Shown here piece by piece: positions 8,432-17,184 of a stretch of DNA of 64,000 nucleotides. Below the pieces are notes generated by a model. The model searched no databases, was not told the DNA's origin, and worked only from the letters and a program-made list of their open reading frames with translations. Origin of the DNA: Vibrio hepatarius (GTDB taxonomy: Bacteria; Pseudomonadota; Gammaproteobacteria; Enterobacterales; Vibrionaceae); assembly GCF_001274785.1 (NCBI RefSeq), contig NZ_LHPI01000001.1, positions 744,001 through 808,000 on the forward strand, given 5' to 3'. A program made the translations under genes and the position numbers. The first letter of the stretch is position 1; each line of letters begins with the position of its first letter.

Positions 8432-10618
8432 ATGTATAAACGCTCAATACTGTCCGCCTCAATCATTTTGGCTCTCACACCCACTGCTCATGCTAAAGAG
8501 TATGCACTATTAGATGAAGTTGTGGTATCGGCTACCCGTACTGAACAAAACAAAACTGATGTTTCAGCGTCTATTGAATCAGTATCTTCTCAAGATATGG
8601 AAAAGCGCCTTTCCAGCGACTTAAAGGATGCAGTTCAATACACACCAGGAGTTCAAGCAACGACTTCAGGACGCTTTGGTCTATCAGGTTTCAACATTCG
8701 TGGCATGGATGGTGATCGCGTACAAATCGTTGTCGACGGTGTTGCACAGTCTACACCTTTTAATCCGGGTGGCGGTGGTACACAAGCCATTTATCCAAAC
8801 ATGGTTGAGATTGATACACTGAAAAGTATCGAAATCAATAAAGGTCCCTCCTCCACTCTTTATGGTTCAAATTCTCTGGGTGGTACCGTTGTCTTAACCA
8901 CTAAAGATCCTGAAGACGTACTGAAAACTGATGGTGATGAACATCGTTTTGTCGTTAAAACTGGCTACACCTCTGACGACGAACAATTTAAGAATACCCT
9001 CACTTGGGCTATGCGAGAAGGTGACTTGGAAACGTTGCTTATCGGTACGTATGCCGACGGCCATGAAACCGAGACATTTGGAGACGGCGACGATATTGAG
9101 GGTGACGATCGTGGGCTAGAAAACCCAGCAGACAAAGATCTAAGTAACGTACTCGCTAAAGCTTACTATCAAGTCAATGACGCACATCGCATCGGCTTGC
9201 TATTCGAGCGTTACAATTACAAATACGATGAGAATCGACTAAGCGGAAACTACACCCTCAGTATGGGGCCAGCAGGCAGTTTTACTTACGACAACGCGCA
9301 AAGCCATGACGAATCGACTCGCACACGTTACGGCGTCAACCACGAATATCAGGCCAACAATGCCATATTCGATAAACTTTTTTGGCAATTAAACTACCAA
9401 ACTAGCAAAACCGTAAACAACAACGTTTCTTATGTCGAGATTGTTGATCCATCTAATCGTTTCGGAGGCAATTATGCCGGCGACCGCTCCCGTTTACGCC
9501 AAGCGAAAGACGATAACATCCAGTTCGATGTCCAGTTTGATAAACTGCTTGATATATCGGGCTCGTCACATGAACTAACCTATGGCGCGAACTACAAGCA
9601 TTCCGATTTTGAACTTAATAACAAAGATATTTTCCTCGATGACCCAAGCAAAAATAAGGCAGGCTCAACCACAATCCCTGACGCAAAAGTTGTCCAATGG
9701 GGCGTGTACCTACAAGACAATGCTTTCTTGTTAAATGAAGCGTTAGTCATTAATGCGGGTATCCGCTATGACAAGTTCGAAGCCGATCCATCAACAGATG
9801 ATGGTTTTACGTCTGAACACGTTAAGAACAACAATGATGCATTCACTGGTAAATTGGGTGCGGTCTATCACTTCAACAAAAACCTGAGTACTTTTGCTCA
9901 AGTAAGCCAAGGCTTTAAAGCGCCAACAGTTGAGCAGCTTTACTACGAATACGATACCGGAACTATTTTCGTTCCTAACTCTGATTTAGAAGCAGAAAAG
10001 AGCACGTCGTATGAGATCGGTTTCCGTGGTAAAAATGAGCACACTAAGTTCGAACTAACGGGCTTTATCAACGATTACAAAGACTTCATCGATTCACAAG
10101 AGCTTGTGAGCAGCGATCCTAACAAGGACTCTGAAACATTAGTAAACCGAGATAAAGTTGAGATTCGCGGTGCGGAGTTCAGCTCTACTGTCTTACTTGA
10201 TGGAGCTTTCGGTGCTCCAACAGGTACTTACACAAAACTGGCAGTGAGTTACGCAGAAGGTGAAGATAAGAAAACGGGTAAACATCTAGACTCAGTTGCG
10301 CCGCTAACTACAGTATTAGGTTTCGGTTACGACAACCTAGGCTACAACTTTGGTGGTTTGGCAAATGTTACATTGGTAGACAGCAAAGATAAGTGGTCAG
10401 ACGAAGATAATGTCACGGCTAGCGGCTATGGCATCCTAGACTTGACGATGTATTACATGCCAGTAGAAGACCTAACCCTACGTGCCGGCCTATTTAACGC
10501 ATTCGACCGAAAATATTGGACATATAACGATTTAAAAAGCAAAGACAGCGATGATAACCTTGATTTCCACAGCCAACCTGGCAGAAATTGGGCGATTACA
10601 GCTAGCTACGAGTTCTAA
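8432..10618 (+). CDS. TonB-dependent receptor, heme/siderophore type (HutR-like)
   Basis: A 728-residue outer-membrane receptor. Signal peptide residues 1-21 end at AHA. A TonB box (DEVVVSATR) is followed by the plug domain (about 40-160; IRGMDGDRVQIVVDGV, INKGPSSTLYGSNSLGGTV) and a 22-strand barrel ending in the aromatic terminus WAITASYEF. A FKAPTVEQLYY segment followed by PNSDLEAE resembles the FRAP/NPNL boxes of heme receptors, as in Vibrio HutA and HutR. The spacing is short and I see no histidine between the boxes, so heme is likely but not proven. A Fur box precedes it. The start follows TAAGGTAATTATAAG. Confidence 0.88.
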   Translation: MYKRSILSASIILALTPTAHAKEYALLDEVVVSATRTEQNKTDVSASIESVSSQDMEKRLSSDLKDAVQYTPGVQATTSGRFGLSGFNIRGMDGDRVQIVVDGVAQSTPFNPGGGGTQAIYPNMVEIDTLKSIEINKGPSSTLYGSNSLGGTVVLTTKDPEDVLKTDGDEHRFVVKTGYTSDDEQFKNTLTWAMREGDLETLLIGTYADGHETETFGDGDDIEGDDRGLENPADKDLSNVLAKAYYQVNDAHRIGLLFERYNYKYDENRLSGNYTLSMGPAGSFTYDNAQSHDESTRTRYGVNHEYQANNAIFDKLFWQLNYQTSKTVNNNVSYVEIVDPSNRFGGNYAGDRSRLRQAKDDNIQFDVQFDKLLDISGSSHELTYGANYKHSDFELNNKDIFLDDPSKNKAGSTTIPDAKVVQWGVYLQDNAFLLNEALVINAGIRYDKFEADPSTDDGFTSEHVKNNNDAFTGKLGAVYHFNKNLSTFAQVSQGFKAPTVEQLYYEYDTGTIFVPNSDLEAEKSTSYEIGFRGKNEHTKFELTGFINDYKDFIDSQELVSSDPNKDSETLVNRDKVEIRGAEFSSTVLLDGAFGAPTGTYTKLAVSYAEGEDKKTGKHLDSVAPLTTVLGFGYDNLGYNFGGLANVTLVDSKDKWSDEDNVTASGYGILDLTMYYMPVEDLTLRAGLFNAFDRKYWTYNDLKSKDSDDNLDFHSQPGRNWAITASYEF

Positions 10619-10631
10619 ATCTGCTTAGCAA

Positions 10632-10659
10632 AAAGCCAGCATCTAGCTGGCTTTGATTT
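10632..10659 (+). terminator. Terminator after the TonB receptor gene
   Basis: AAAGCCAGC (10632-10640), loop ATCTA, GCTGGCTTT (10646-10654), then GATTTT. Confidence 0.88.
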
Positions 10660-10681
10660 TATACGTTTCACTACACGCAAT

Positions 10682-10708
10682 AAAAAAGCTCCCATTCAAG
10701 GAGCTTTT
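10682..10708 (-). terminator. Minus-strand terminator for the 25-residue ORF
   Basis: GGAGCTTTT (10700-10708) and AAAAGCTCC (10684-10692) pair. On the minus strand the hairpin ends in a run of six T. It lies 45 bases after the stop of the small ORF at 10754. Confidence 0.75.
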
Positions 10709-10753
10709 AAGTCATTCATCAAAAAGAAAAGAAAAATTGGTATGAATGAGCGA

Positions 10754-10831
10754 TTACTTAGCGCTTGCCATCTCTTTTTTAACCATTACGGCTGCAGCAA
10801 CGATGAAAGCTACAATTAGAGCTAATTCCAT
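10754..10831 (-). CDS. 25-residue predicted single-span membrane protein
   Basis: A tiny ORF (starts MELALIVAFIVAAAV, ends KKEMASAK) with about 16 consecutive hydrophobic residues and a basic C-terminal end, as in bacterial single-pass microproteins. Three things support it: GAGGG about seven bases before the ATG, a dedicated terminator just downstream, and an otherwise empty 414-base gap. The function is unknown; such proteins often tune a larger membrane complex. Conservation in other vibrios has not been tested. Confidence 0.6.
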   Translation of the reverse strand: MELALIVAFIVAAAVMVKKEMASAK

Positions 10832-11032
10832 GACGACCCTCAGTAAATTGTTGGAAAAACCGAATTGAAACTGCGGTTATTCTAACACCTTTACAAAACA
10901 ATGATAGCCGTTAACGAGATTTTTACGATTTTTATCGACTCAGATCAAAATCGCAGCTGTCACGTTCATTTTACACAAACTTCTTTAACCAATTTAGCGA
11001 TAAATTTATTAATAAGTTATGCTGTTTCACTA

Positions 11033-11284
11033 TCACTTCATAGTGACTTTACCGCCAATGATTTTGTACGCTGGAGTACCTCGAACTAATGTGTCGCGAG
11101 CAAATTCCTGCCCGCAGCTAGGACACTTACAGCTTTCCGTTGTGAAATCTTCAACAATCCGCTCTTTAAAACACTTTACCAAGGCTCCTTTACCTCCCTT
11201 TCTGTATTTGAACAGCTGGCTTTTACATTTAGCACAATAAATATCTACGGTCTTTGTAGGCTGCTTTTTGTTAGGTTTCGCCAT
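11033..11284 (-). CDS. Small zinc-ribbon protein of unknown function
   Basis: An 83-residue basic protein with two CxxC knuckles, CAKC near residue 17 and CPSC near residue 54, plus a further Cys pair region around KCF and CKC. This is enough for one zinc ribbon. The lysine-rich N-terminus suggests nucleic-acid contact. Its start lies 12 bases after the stop of sgrR, with GAGAAG before the ATG, so the two are likely co-transcribed. I do not recognise a named family. Confidence 0.7.
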   Translation of the reverse strand: MAKPNKKQPTKTVDIYCAKCKSQLFKYRKGGKGALVKCFKERIVEDFTTESCKCPSCGQEFARDTLVRGTPAYKIIGGKVTMK

Positions 11285-11296
11285 GTTGTTACTTCT

Positions 11297-12994
11297 CTAA
11301 CCTTCATTTTGGTTTGGCTTCACCCAAACCTGGCTGAAGTCGAACCAACCCAGTGCATTACACTTGGCATTTTGCAGCGATCCACATTGATCCTTGCTCA
11401 CACCTAGCCAGCAGTGGAACATCGGGATAATTTGCATCTTTTCTACTAGCGATTTACCCAAATCTTTCGCCGGAAAGTTGGAATTTTCTTCTGATTGCCA
11501 CTGCTCGACCACTTTTGTCCAAAATTCGAAGTCTTCGTTCTTACTCAACAAAGAAATATCGCTGTAATTCAATAACCAACCAGCAAGAGCATCGTCTCGG
11601 TTGTTGGCGATCCCCATCGGTTTTACCCAAATGTCGATATCTTCAATATTTGGCGCTTCTAAATCGTATTTGATCAGCTCAACCTCTAAATTGTCTTGCT
11701 TTAGCAACGTCTCGATGCACTTAACAAGCGTGGGAAACATGGGGTGTTGGCCGTGATAAGCAATGGTCACTTTGCGGTAAGACGGCGGTGAGGTGTAACT
11801 CCCTTGACGAGTATGGTGATACCAACCCGGCTTCAAGCCATGCGCGGGTAACACACCAAGTTCGACAATTTTGTCTTGCGGCAGTTGTTGATAGAGGTTT
11901 AACGCTCCCAAACGCTGACTAAAGTAACTCGCCCAATCGTTAGATTTAGCCAAGCCACTTTTGCGGTTTAACAATAGATACGTACAACCTGGATCTAATT
12001 CGACATCATCACTGAACGTGCCGGTCTTAGGCTTGATTGGATTCGAGATACTCGGGAACACCATGGTTGAATGCACATCATCTATCACCCACACTTCTAC
12101 GCAGTCCAGTAACGGTCTAAAGCCAAAGTAGTTGTCGAAGGCACGTAATATCAGGCGTTTATCGTCGTTTTGTGTAACTCTATATGGTCCAGTGCCAATA
12201 GGAAACTGATCATAATCGTCTCCACGTGCATTTTCAGGAAGCAGCACTTTAGCGCAAGATTCAGAGAGCAATAGAGGCAGGTGATAATCAGCGCGATCCA
12301 ACATAATATCGATTGTGTTATGACCAGTGATTTGAATATCGTTGATGTGCGAAAACAGCGGTTTCTGCTTGAGTTTAGACAACGACGCGATAACAGTTTC
12401 TGGCGTGAGTAGATCACCATTGTGGAATCGTACGGCTGGTCTTAGGTAGAAGCGCCAATGAGTAGCAGACAACCGATCCCAAGAATGCGCTAAATCGGGT
12501 TGTAGCTTCTCATTTTCATCCAAACGGGTTAAACCGCTGAATACCTGCCTAATGATGTGTTGCTCTGAGCGTCGAACCAATTTAGTCGGATTGAGCATGG
12601 AAAGCGGTCGATAATAAGGCAAGCGAATCACTTGCAAACCTTCTTGATGTTGTACACCAAGATAGCTTTCAACAACTTGCGCCAGCTTTGCTGTGTCTTT
12701 ATCTAGCACTTTTAACGCTTGACCAAGCTTCCCTTCTTCAAGGTATCGCCTTGCCAATGTTTCGCTGACATCAGAGCGACTGCGCTTGAAGATCAGCTCA
12801 GATAGTTTTCCTCGTCCTGGCGCCGGGTGCCATTCAATCCACCCTTCTTCTTCCATCTTGTTGAGTACGATTCGCGCATTACGTCGGGTACAAAACAGAA
12901 TCTCGGTGATTTCTTCTAGCTGTACACCGCAATCTTGCCCTTGGTAATGTTCAAACAAGGTTTCAAATTGAACGCGAAGACGAGGACTACTCAT
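11297..12994 (-). CDS. sgrR: SgrR-like transcriptional regulator with solute-binding domain
   Basis: A 565-residue protein, close to E. coli SgrR (551). The N-terminal DNA-binding domain (about 1-115) begins SPRLRVQFETLFEHYQGQD and includes a winged helix (TRRNARIVLNKMEEEGWIEW). The rest is an SBP_bac_5 oligopeptide-binding-protein-like domain (about 160-560; LPYYRPLSMLNPTKLVRRSEQHIIRQVFSGLTR). In enterics SgrR activates the sRNA SgrS during glucose-phosphate stress. Here no divergent SgrS/SgrT or setA is visible: the upstream gene runs the same way. The regulon may therefore differ. Confidence 0.85.
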   Translation of the reverse strand: MSSPRLRVQFETLFEHYQGQDCGVQLEEITEILFCTRRNARIVLNKMEEEGWIEWHPAPGRGKLSELIFKRSRSDVSETLARRYLEEGKLGQALKVLDKDTAKLAQVVESYLGVQHQEGLQVIRLPYYRPLSMLNPTKLVRRSEQHIIRQVFSGLTRLDENEKLQPDLAHSWDRLSATHWRFYLRPAVRFHNGDLLTPETVIASLSKLKQKPLFSHINDIQITGHNTIDIMLDRADYHLPLLLSESCAKVLLPENARGDDYDQFPIGTGPYRVTQNDDKRLILRAFDNYFGFRPLLDCVEVWVIDDVHSTMVFPSISNPIKPKTGTFSDDVELDPGCTYLLLNRKSGLAKSNDWASYFSQRLGALNLYQQLPQDKIVELGVLPAHGLKPGWYHHTRQGSYTSPPSYRKVTIAYHGQHPMFPTLVKCIETLLKQDNLEVELIKYDLEAPNIEDIDIWVKPMGIANNRDDALAGWLLNYSDISLLSKNEDFEFWTKVVEQWQSEENSNFPAKDLGKSLVEKMQIIPMFHCWLGVSKDQCGSLQNAKCNALGWFDFSQVWVKPNQNEG

Positions 12995-13059
12995 AAAGGG
13001 GAAATCTCTTTAAATGGATGCTGTACTAAGTTTCCCTATTTAAGGCGATGAATTCAAGG

Positions 13060-13293
13060 TTATTCCACTTTACAACCGATTTGCTGAGCAATTTCAGATA
13101 ATTGCTCAGCATTATCAAGCTTGATTGACCACTTAGTTTCACTGCCGTTTGCCGCAATTACGTTAGCGCCGCGACCAATCAGCTGCACCGCATCGACTTG
13201 TGCCTGTAGCGTTACCATGTGTTCACCATTGAGTTTAATCACCACTTCATGGGGAGTGACAATAACTTTGCCAGACCTGAACTCAATCACCAT
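13060..13293 (-). CDS. Small protein of unknown function (possibly DUF3389)
   Basis: A 77-residue beta-rich protein (MVIEFRSGKVIVTPHEVVIKL...) without signal peptide or membrane span. It resembles the small Vibrio family DUF3389, recalled rather than searched. Its start codon overlaps the stop of the thioesterase gene, so the two are translationally coupled and probably function together or share regulation. Confidence 0.65.
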   Translation of the reverse strand: MVIEFRSGKVIVTPHEVVIKLNGEHMVTLQAQVDAVQLIGRGANVIAANGSETKWSIKLDNAEQLSEIAQQIGCKVE

Positions 13294-13745
13294 TATTGAC
13301 TCGCCTTAAGGGATTGCTTAGCGTTGCGCTTCTTTTGCACAGAGATGGTTAAGCGGCTGGTGCAAACTAAACGTTCGCGCTCATCAGTAATATTGATCTG
13401 CCAAACTTGCGTCGACACTCCAAGATGAATTGGTGTTGCACGACCAATCACTTTACCTTCGCGCATTGAGCGTACGTGGTTGGCATTAATATCTAGGCCG
13501 ACGCAATAAGAATCTTCATCCACACAGAAGTTAGCCGCGACTGAGCCTAATGTTTCTGCCAACACAACCGAAGCGCCGCCATGAAGCATGCCTAACGGTT
13601 GATGAGTAAAGTGACAAACTGGCATGGTTGCCTCAATGTAATTGTCACCAAAATCACTATAAATAATGTTTAAGTGTTCTATCAGAGTATTTTCAGAAGT
13701 GGCATTTAAGCGTTCTAAATCGATTGGTCGTTTCCAAATAGTCAT
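13293..13745 (-). CDS. Hotdog-fold thioesterase (PaaI/YdiI-like)
   Basis: From ATG 13745 (MTIWKRPIDLERLN) the protein has 150 residues. A GTG nine codons earlier has no ribosome site. The 4HBT motif HGGASVVLAETLGSVAAN (catalytic Glu) sits after QPLGML, with the beta strand YCVGLDINANHVRSMREGKVIGRATPIHLG typical of the YdiI/MenI/EntH group, which hydrolyses acyl- or aroyl-CoA esters. It could be the DHNA-CoA thioesterase MenI of menaquinone synthesis, a good fit for an anaerobic respirer, but no men gene is nearby, so substrate is left open. Confidence 0.82.
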   Translation of the reverse strand: MTIWKRPIDLERLNATSENTLIEHLNIIYSDFGDNYIEATMPVCHFTHQPLGMLHGGASVVLAETLGSVAANFCVDEDSYCVGLDINANHVRSMREGKVIGRATPIHLGVSTQVWQINITDERERLVCTSRLTISVQKKRNAKQSLKASQ

Positions 13746-13829
13746 CGTTATTCTCAATATGTTCGGGTACACCGCATTGTAACCTAATGCTATGATGAGA
13801 AAAATATCGAGGATGAAACGGAGAATTCG

Positions 13830-14618
13830 ATGCGTAATTGGCTGAAATTGACAGTTGTAGCAGCTTCAATCGGTATAGCTGCTTGCAGCTCCTCTCCTAC
13901 GGGTCGTAACCAATTACTGCTTTTCTCTGATCAAGACATGAGTAGTTTAGGCGCTCAATCTTTTGAACAGATGAAGCAAAAGCAGAAAGTAAACAAAGAC
14001 GCTAAGGTCAACGCGTATGTTCAGTGCGTCGCTAAGAGTGTGACTCAATACGTTCCAGCTCAGCCTGGTTTTACAAACTGGGAAGTGGTCGTTTTTGATA
14101 GTGACCAAGTCAACGCCTTTGCTTTGCCGGGTGGTAAGATCGGCGTCTATACAGGTCTGCTGAATGTGGCGAAAAACCAAGACCAACTCGCCACCGTTAT
14201 TGGTCATGAGATTGCGCACGTATTAGCAGATCACAGCAACGAACGACTCTCTCAAACACAGCTTGCCAACACAGGTCTGCAAATCACTGGGGTAGTGTTA
14301 GGTTCGTCTGAATATGCACAGTATCAAAGCGCGACAATGGCGGCGCTTGGCTTAGGTATCCAATACGGTGTTCTGCTTCCTTATGGTCGTACTCAGGAAT
14401 CTGAGGCGGACGTTGTAGGCTTAGAATTAATGGCGAAAGCAGGCTTCAACCCTAACGAGAGCATCAGCTTGTGGAAAAACATGGCCGCAGCATCGGGTGG
14501 TAACAATCCTCCTGAGTTGTTGTCAACTCACCCGTCGCACAGTACGCGGATTAAAGATCTTTCTGCGACAATCAAAAAGCTACCCAATTACGGTACGCAG
14601 CGACCAAATTGCTCATAG
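13830..14618 (+). CDS. M48 zinc metalloprotease lipoprotein (LoiP/YggG-like)
   Basis: A 262-residue envelope protease. Signal peptide with lipobox around IAAC (Cys20). The zinc site is GHEIAHVLADH with the third ligand in ESEADVVGLELM, and a GGKIGVYTGLL strand precedes it, as in YggG/LoiP and YcaL. The C-terminal STHPSHSTRIKDL is also family typical. Homologues degrade misfolded outer-membrane proteins. It is monocistronic, with GGAG before the ATG and a terminator after the stop. Confidence 0.9.
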   Translation: MRNWLKLTVVAASIGIAACSSSPTGRNQLLLFSDQDMSSLGAQSFEQMKQKQKVNKDAKVNAYVQCVAKSVTQYVPAQPGFTNWEVVVFDSDQVNAFALPGGKIGVYTGLLNVAKNQDQLATVIGHEIAHVLADHSNERLSQTQLANTGLQITGVVLGSSEYAQYQSATMAALGLGIQYGVLLPYGRTQESEADVVGLELMAKAGFNPNESISLWKNMAAASGGNNPPELLSTHPSHSTRIKDLSATIKKLPNYGTQRPNCS

Positions 14619-14627
14619 TCCATCAAT

Positions 14628-14656
14628 AAAAAGGGAGCTCAATGGCTCCCTTTTTT
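14628..14656. terminator. Bidirectional terminator between M48 and M50 genes
   Basis: AAAAGGGAGC pairs with GCTCCCTTTT (stem core 14633-14638 with 14645-14650, loop TCAATG), with T-runs on both strands. Confidence 0.9.
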
Positions 14657-15737
14657 ATGTTCCTAGAATCATTAACGGCAACTGCAGCAGTTGATCGCCG
14701 GTGCCAGCGAAGTACCAAATGATTCCAATCAACCCCGTTACCAACGCGATGTACCACACCGCAGATACAATTTGCCCATAACGGTCGAGTGGCAATAAAT
14801 GACTGTAATGACGTCCTCGCCATTCGAATACGATTTCTAATGTGCCCATGACTAACAAGAAACCAAACAGCGTCAGGCCGAGTGAATAGCTAAGCGCGAC
14901 GCCACCGAGCGCAGCCAATGTGCACAATACGATTCCGGCAACGCTATTCATCGAGAAACTGATGCTTTTCAACACATGCCCACCATCAAGTGGCAAAATT
15001 GGCAGCAAGTTGAACAGGTTGAGAAAAGCGTTAAACACCGCCAATCCAGCGAAGAACATCTCGCCAGTTACCAAGTAGGCGACCGTTAGAAGTAAAGACA
15101 ATACAAAACCAAACATCGGCCCCATGATTGAAATGACCACATCTTGCCATCGGGTGTTGATTTTCTCATCGCTCAGCGCGAGTCCGCCTAAGAATGGCAC
15201 GAGATAAATACCTTTGGTTTTCATCCCAAAGTACTTCATTGCTTTCACATGGCCGTACTCGTGAAAGATCAAACATGCCAACAACGACAACGCAAATTGG
15301 AATGAGAACAACCAGGAATACGCTGCAAGGCTCGCCGATGCGAGCACCACTTTGATCAGTTTTGCACTCTTTAGTGCTTTAAACCCAAGGGAAACGAGTC
15401 CGACAAGGCTAAAGCGTCGCTCTGGCACTGGCGGTTGAAAAGGAATTTGTCGCTCAATGTCTTTGCTATTACGACTTCCCTGCTCAACCAACTGGTCATT
15501 AAGCGTCGCTCGATATTCAATAAGAAACGGTTGCCAATCTAAGCTCGCCTCGAGTTTGCAATGTAACTCGTCTTCTCCATTCAACAGCTTAAACTCGTGA
15601 ACAGAGTCTCTGCCTCGTTCTGCGTCAGCATCGAGTTGTGAGACCAACTGATTATTCCAAAACAGTTGTTGCCAGCCCGCCATCGAGGCTTCAAGCCTTA
15701 ACGGCTTGCCCAAAAAATCAATAGACAGTAATTCCAA
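14655..15737 (-). CDS. M50 (site-2 protease family) membrane metalloprotease
   Basis: A 360-residue polytopic protein. The first 110 residues are soluble. Membrane segments start near residue 128. The zinc motif HEYGH lies inside a hydrophobic helix, and the third ligand is in NLLPILPLDGGHVL, the hallmark NxxPxxPLDGG of M50 enzymes. There is no PDZ domain, unlike RseP. The target and any signalling role are unknown. It converges on the M48 protease across a shared terminator. Confidence 0.85.
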   Translation of the reverse strand: MELLSIDFLGKPLRLEASMAGWQQLFWNNQLVSQLDADAERGRDSVHEFKLLNGEDELHCKLEASLDWQPFLIEYRATLNDQLVEQGSRNSKDIERQIPFQPPVPERRFSLVGLVSLGFKALKSAKLIKVVLASASLAAYSWLFSFQFALSLLACLIFHEYGHVKAMKYFGMKTKGIYLVPFLGGLALSDEKINTRWQDVVISIMGPMFGFVLSLLLTVAYLVTGEMFFAGLAVFNAFLNLFNLLPILPLDGGHVLKSISFSMNSVAGIVLCTLAALGGVALSYSLGLTLFGFLLVMGTLEIVFEWRGRHYSHLLPLDRYGQIVSAVWYIALVTGLIGIIWYFAGTGDQLLQLPLMILGT

Positions 15738-15813
15738 GGTGTACCCAAATATGTGTATTTCAATGTGTCAGATTATGCCGAGAGTACAGATTAAGGTAAA
15801 GAATTCTCTATTT

Positions 15814-15828
15814 AGTGACATTGTCACT
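15814..15828 (+). promoter_or_regulatory. Palindrome in the phnA upstream region
   Basis: AGTGACATTGTCACT is a perfect 7-1-7 palindrome, 170 bases before phnA and 77 bases upstream of the M50 start. It looks like an operator, but the binding protein is unknown. The TGA-N5-TCA spacing is one base short of a CRP site. Confidence 0.35.
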
Positions 15829-15997
15829 CAAGCAAAACAAATCACGAAAATACAATACTTTACGGAGACCAACACCAAGTAGGCTCAAGCGTTAAGTTAC
15901 CGCAAATCATGTTCTTAAGCCTCTACCCCCTTTATTTTTTGTGGATAAAGTGCATAATAGCGACCTTCATTTACACCCTATTATATGTGAGTCCTTT

Positions 15998-16555
15998 ATG
16001 TCTTCTGAAGCTACAATGCTAGAACGCTGCGAATCTAAATGTGAACTATGTGCTGCTGATGCACCACTTACGGCATACGCAGTACCACCTCACAGCCACG
16101 TAACTGTTGATACAGCGATCATGGTCTGTGATAAGTGTCTAGGTGAAATCGAAGACCCGCAGGACATCAACCACTGGCGTTGCCTAAATGACAGCATGTG
16201 GAGCCAAGTACCAGCGGTACAAGTTACTGCATGGCGTCAACTTACTCGTCTAAACAGCGAAAGCTGGGCTCAAGATTCTTTAGACATGATGTACATGGAA
16301 GAAGAGCAAATGAACTGGGCAATGCAAGGTATGTCTGCAGACGACAAACCACTTGATTGCAACGGCGTTGAACTGAAAAAAGGTGACGACGTAACGGTAA
16401 TCAAAGACCTACCTGTTAAAGGCACTAACCAAGTTATCAAACAAGGTACTGTTATCCGTGGTATCAGCATTGGCAGCGATCCTAAGCTTGTTTCTGGTAA
16501 AGCTAACGGCGGTCAATCAATGTACGTAATCGCTGAATACTGCCGCAAGAAGTAA
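15998..16555 (+). CDS. phnA: PhnA (YjdM-type) zinc-ribbon protein
   Basis: From ATG 15998 (MSSEATMLERCESKCELC) the product has 185 residues. The N-terminal zinc ribbon uses CESKCELC and CDKCL. The C-terminal PhnA domain (about 115-185) has the CNGVELKKGDDVTVIKDLPVKG strand and GTVIRGISIGSDPKLVSGK, matching E. coli YjdM/PhnA, whose name is historical: it is not needed for phosphonate use and its biochemical role is unsettled. A frame open to 15941 exists but lacks a ribosome site and family homology. Confidence 0.88.
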   Translation: MSSEATMLERCESKCELCAADAPLTAYAVPPHSHVTVDTAIMVCDKCLGEIEDPQDINHWRCLNDSMWSQVPAVQVTAWRQLTRLNSESWAQDSLDMMYMEEEQMNWAMQGMSADDKPLDCNGVELKKGDDVTVIKDLPVKGTNQVIKQGTVIRGISIGSDPKLVSGKANGGQSMYVIAEYCRKK

Positions 16556-16574
16556 TCCTTACGTTGAACTTCCA

Positions 16575-16605
16575 AAAAAGGGCACCATTTCAGGTGCCCT
16601 TTTTG
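16575..16605 (+). terminator. Terminator after phnA
   Basis: AAAAAGGGCACC (16575-16586), loop, GGTGCCC (16593-16599) and a T-run. Confidence 0.9.
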
Positions 16606-16668
16606 TTTGTATTGTATATTGCTTGGCTTTAAACCAACCTCGCTCATTTTCTAATTATTAGAGCAAAT

Positions 16669-16700
16669 AAAAAAGCGCCAACAACATTGTTAGCGCTTTT
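16669..16700 (-). terminator. Minus-strand terminator after the 62-residue ORF
   Basis: AAAAGCGC (16671-16678) pairs with GCGCTTTT (16693-16700), with an inner AACAA/TTGTT stem. On the minus strand it is followed by a T-run. Confidence 0.75.
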
Positions 16701-16718
16701 CAAAAATTAGTCTTTATA

Positions 16719-16907
16719 TCAACGATATAGACCAATATCCTTTTGCATGTGACCAGACAAATCGTTCGCGTAATACGCACGAGGTGTATTGTCAGTGAAA
16801 AGAATATCCAGTAGGTGTGCAATCAATCCTTTGAAAGAAACCGCGTAGGTTTTTTTATCCATAGAGATAGGAGTTTCGATAGCTCCCATTTGCATTACTT
16901 GCGCCAT
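16719..16907 (-). CDS. Small protein with a DUF1127-like C-terminus
   Basis: A 62-residue protein starting MAQVMQMGAIETP. The last 14 residues, DLSGHMQKDIGLYR, follow the pattern of DUF1127 (YjiS-like) proteins, which end in L..hxxxDIGLxR. Family members include small proteins with phosphate or RNA-related roles in other bacteria, but no function is settled. GAGAGG lies at proper distance before the ATG, and a dedicated terminator follows. It is a single-gene unit. Confidence 0.65.
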   Translation of the reverse strand: MAQVMQMGAIETPISMDKKTYAVSFKGLIAHLLDILFTDNTPRAYYANDLSGHMQKDIGLYR

Positions 16908-17111
16908 GATTGCCTCTCTATAAATCGCATGATTCGTTTCGATGGGCTAATAATAAGCAATATTTAATTGCTCAAAAAATGACAAAATTTGGATATTCAG
17001 ATTACTTTTTCTAATGAAACAAGTGATTAACAACGCCAAATTCCAATTATTCATCGAAACCGCGCCATATTAACTAAATATCCAAAATAACTGCAATCAT
17101 ATTTATTTTTA

Positions 17112-17178
17112 AGTAACCAACCCGATCTTGCATCACATATTTTTTACAAAAATACCGCGTAAAAATCGGGTTGTTACT
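17112..17178 (-). other. Long stem-loop in the 3' region of the TerC gene
   Basis: AGTAACCAACCCGAT (17112-17126) pairs with ATCGGGTTGTTACT (17165-17178) with one bulge. Inside, TATTTTT and AAAAATA form a smaller stem. It starts seven bases after the TerC stop on the minus strand. No clear T-tail follows, so it may protect the 3' end or be a rho-type boundary. The gap 16908-17111 otherwise shows no gene. Confidence 0.45.
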
Positions 17179-17184
17179 CGCAAA

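Noticed and set aside
15814..15828. CRP site in the M50/phnA gap
   Set aside because: The TGA-TCA spacing is five rather than six bases, so it does not fit CRP. Kept only as an unassigned palindrome.
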